Source: Verrucomicrobiales bacterium
GTDB lineage: Bacteria > Verrucomicrobiota > Verrucomicrobiia > Verrucomicrobiales > DEV007
Length of the DNA stretch: 64,000 nt
Assembly: GCA_012960505.1 (NCBI GenBank)
Contig: DUBC01000016.1
Location: 273,627 to 337,626 of the forward strand
Direction: 5' to 3'
The notes under the pieces are model-generated. The model saw only the letters and a list, made by a program, of their open reading frames with translations. It was not told the DNA's origin and searched no databases. Positions 62,487-64,000 of the stretch are shown here, in pieces (positions within the stretch are counted from its first letter, which is position 1; every line of letters begins with the position of its first letter). The position numbers were made by a program, and so were the translations under genes.

Positions 62487-64000
62487 ATGAAAATAATTCA
62501 AATGAGTTTAGCTCTTTTCACCGGGCTGATGTTTATACTGATAATCAATGCGAAATCTCAGATTCCTGTACCCATTGCTTACTATGACTTCGAAAGCAAG
62601 TCAGCCACAGCCTCTGATCAAAGCTTTAATGACAACACTGCCACAGCAAGTGGAGCAGTGACTCTCGTTGACGGAGGTGCACCTACTGGAGCTTCTCCAG
62701 GCGCTGCAGCTCAACTCGACGGAGGACACTTCCGCGTTCCTGGAATCGACATGAATTCAGAAATTCGTGACGCTGGTGACGGAAGCTACACCATGACTGC
62801 ATGGATCAAGCCTTCCGCAACTGACGGTGAGCGTTTCATCTTCGGTCAGACCAACCAGGGTATCCATCACGGTATCCGTAATGGTGGATTCCTCCACAGT
62901 GCGCACTGGGGTGCGGACTGGAACGGCGACACTAGGCTTCAGGAGTACACTCCTGCTGAGGCTCAGGACGGATGGGTTCACGCTGCGTTCGTATACGACG
63001 GAGCTAATGACAAAGGTAAGATCTACCTCGATGGTGTTCTTAACGGAGAAAACTCACAGCGCGCACCAAATGGTGGCGGTCACTTCATCTTCGGTGGACG
63101 TAACAACGGTGAAGCTCAGTACCGCGGACTCATTGACGAAGTTGCAATCTGGGACAAGATCCTTTCCGAAGGAGAAATACTAAAGCTTGCAGAGGGAGGC
63201 AGTCCCATCGCTTCACTCACCGATGCAGATCAGGACGGATTCATTGATGCTTGGGAGAAAAAGTATGCCGGCAACTTGAGTGACCTTGATGGGAACAATG
63301 AAGATGCGGACTTTGATAAGGACGGGCTCACTGATGCCGAAGAATACAAATTGAGGATAAGTGATCCGACCAAATCAGATTCTGATGATGATGGTTTAGA
63401 TGATTTTACTGAAATCGATGATGGAACAGATCCATCGAATGCAGATACAGACGGTGATGGACTCTTGGATGGAGTCGAAACCAATTCTGGCACATTAGTT
63501 GATAACGATGACACCGGAACCGATCCTAATAATGCCGACACGGACGGGGACGGTTACATGGACGGAATTGAAATCGTTAATGGCAGTGACCCCAATGATG
63601 ACAACAGCACACCTCCTCCTCTTTTAGCTTATTACGATTTCGAAGGAGACCAAGGAAACACAGTCAAAGACAAAGGGAGTTGGGGTAATGACGCGGAAGT
63701 GACCCGGCCAGGCCAAACTATTCTAGGAATCAACGGAGGAGCACCAGGAGGATCTAGCCCCAGCACTGCTGCTGACTTCCAAGGTGGATTCCTTAACATA
63801 CCTGGAGTTGACATGAGCAAAGTGATTAGCGGCGAAGGCAGCTACACACTTGCAGCATGGATCAAGCCTAGTGACCTCGGTGGTAACAAGTTCCTCTTCG
63901 GTCAATCAAGCCAAGGTATCCACAACGGTATCCGTAACAACGGATACCTGCATCAGGCTCACTGGGGAGCAGACACGAACGGAGCCACGAACTTGAATGA
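62487..64000 (+). CDS. Secreted LamG and TSP3 calcium-binding repeat protein (5' part)
   Basis: The ATG at 62487 opens a frame that stays open to the window end, 504 codons. A signal peptide (MSLALFTGLMFILIINA) is followed by a LamG/concanavalin-like domain (IAYYDFESK to VAIWDKILSEGEILKLAEGG). A TSP3/EF-hand-like stretch of DxDxDG units then follows (DADQDGFIDAWE, DFDKDGLTDAEE, DSDDDGLDDFTE, DTDGDGLLDGVE, DTDGDGYMDGIE). A second LamG domain starts with LLAYYDFEGDQ. Such proteins bind or cleave sugars and use calcium repeats as rigid linkers. The two LamG domains share near-identical stretches such as QGIHxGIRNxGxLHxAHWGA. The gene continues beyond the window. Confidence 0.88.
   Translation, partial: MKIIQMSLALFTGLMFILIINAKSQIPVPIAYYDFESKSATASDQSFNDNTATASGAVTLVDGGAPTGASPGAAAQLDGGHFRVPGIDMNSEIRDAGDGSYTMTAWIKPSATDGERFIFGQTNQGIHHGIRNGGFLHSAHWGADWNGDTRLQEYTPAEAQDGWVHAAFVYDGANDKGKIYLDGVLNGENSQRAPNGGGHFIFGGRNNGEAQYRGLIDEVAIWDKILSEGEILKLAEGGSPIASLTDADQDGFIDAWEKKYAGNLSDLDGNNEDADFDKDGLTDAEEYKLRISDPTKSDSDDDGLDDFTEIDDGTDPSNADTDGDGLLDGVETNSGTLVDNDDTGTDPNNADTDGDGYMDGIEIVNGSDPNDDNSTPPPLLAYYDFEGDQGNTVKDKGSWGNDAEVTRPGQTILGINGGAPGGSSPSTAADFQGGFLNIPGVDMSKVISGEGSYTLAAWIKPSDLGGNKFLFGQSSQGIHNGIRNNGYLHQAHWGADTNGATNLN

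Overview
The window looks like a chromosome segment of a Verrucomicrobiota bacterium (PVC group), probably free-living and aquatic. This is inferred from gene content: DUF1501 and DUF1549/DUF1553 proteins, a Cys-type sulfatase, a DUF1080 protein, several Gfo/Idh/MocA oxidoreductases (one with a twin-arginine leader), a sorbosone-dehydrogenase-like propeller next to a multihaem cytochrome, LamG and BspA-type secreted proteins, and a heterotrophic housekeeping set. No rRNA or species marker is present. TGA is used as a normal stop codon.

Region 1 (1-41.5 kb) is an AT-rich core. It opens with the end of a sugar-catabolic operon (class I aldolase, Gfo/Idh oxidoreductase, PfkB kinase). Then come an HtrA-like protease, a ParE/GyrB-type topoisomerase subunit, a very large protein read here as a diphosphate-type PEP carboxykinase, a double-domain LOG protein, thioredoxin reductase, DUF1080 and Tat Gfo/Idh proteins, BioB, LysA, bL28, a sulfatase, an SDR, a DHPS-like protein, a PHP phosphatase, a pilin-like protein, CarB, a HAD phosphatase, a LysR regulator, bL21-bL27-TrmL, an AP2-like protein, a LolD-type ATPase and IlvE. 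The McsA-McsB-ClpC protein-arginine-phosphorylation operon follows, then a GT4 glycosyltransferase, a repeat-tailed lipoprotein and CysS.

Region 2 (41.5-54.4 kb) is mosaic. A DUF1593 gene carries an in-frame TGA at a position where Trp is expected. A G+C-rich DUF1501 + DUF1549/DUF1553 pair lies between a degraded tRNA-Ser 3' fragment and an intact tRNA-Ser(CGA). A second, strongly G+C-rich block holds a secreted trypsin-like protease and an operon of a TIM-barrel isomerase, a five-haem cytochrome c and a sorbosone-dehydrogenase-like propeller. This block ends in debris: the C-terminus of a DJ-1/PfpI protein joined to the N-terminus of a tyrosine integrase, followed by short inverted repeats and the 3' part of a tRNA.

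Region 3 (54.4-64 kb) is an array of secreted or surface protein genes: transglutaminase-like + CBM, calcineurin-like phosphoesterase, BspA-type leucine-rich-repeat lipoprotein, BNR/sialidase-like propeller, and a LamG/TSP3 protein running off the window. They are interspersed with gene fragments (C-type lectin, DUF1552, a verrucomicrobial C-terminal tail) and separated by copies of a two-part spacer. Part A is a 3' tail with a hairpin; part B is a leader that runs into a start codon. Two A copies share 147 identical bases, and a DUF1552 gene is cut where a B copy starts. This repeat-delimited array is the most unusual structure seen here and may be a site of gene exchange; that reading is inference.
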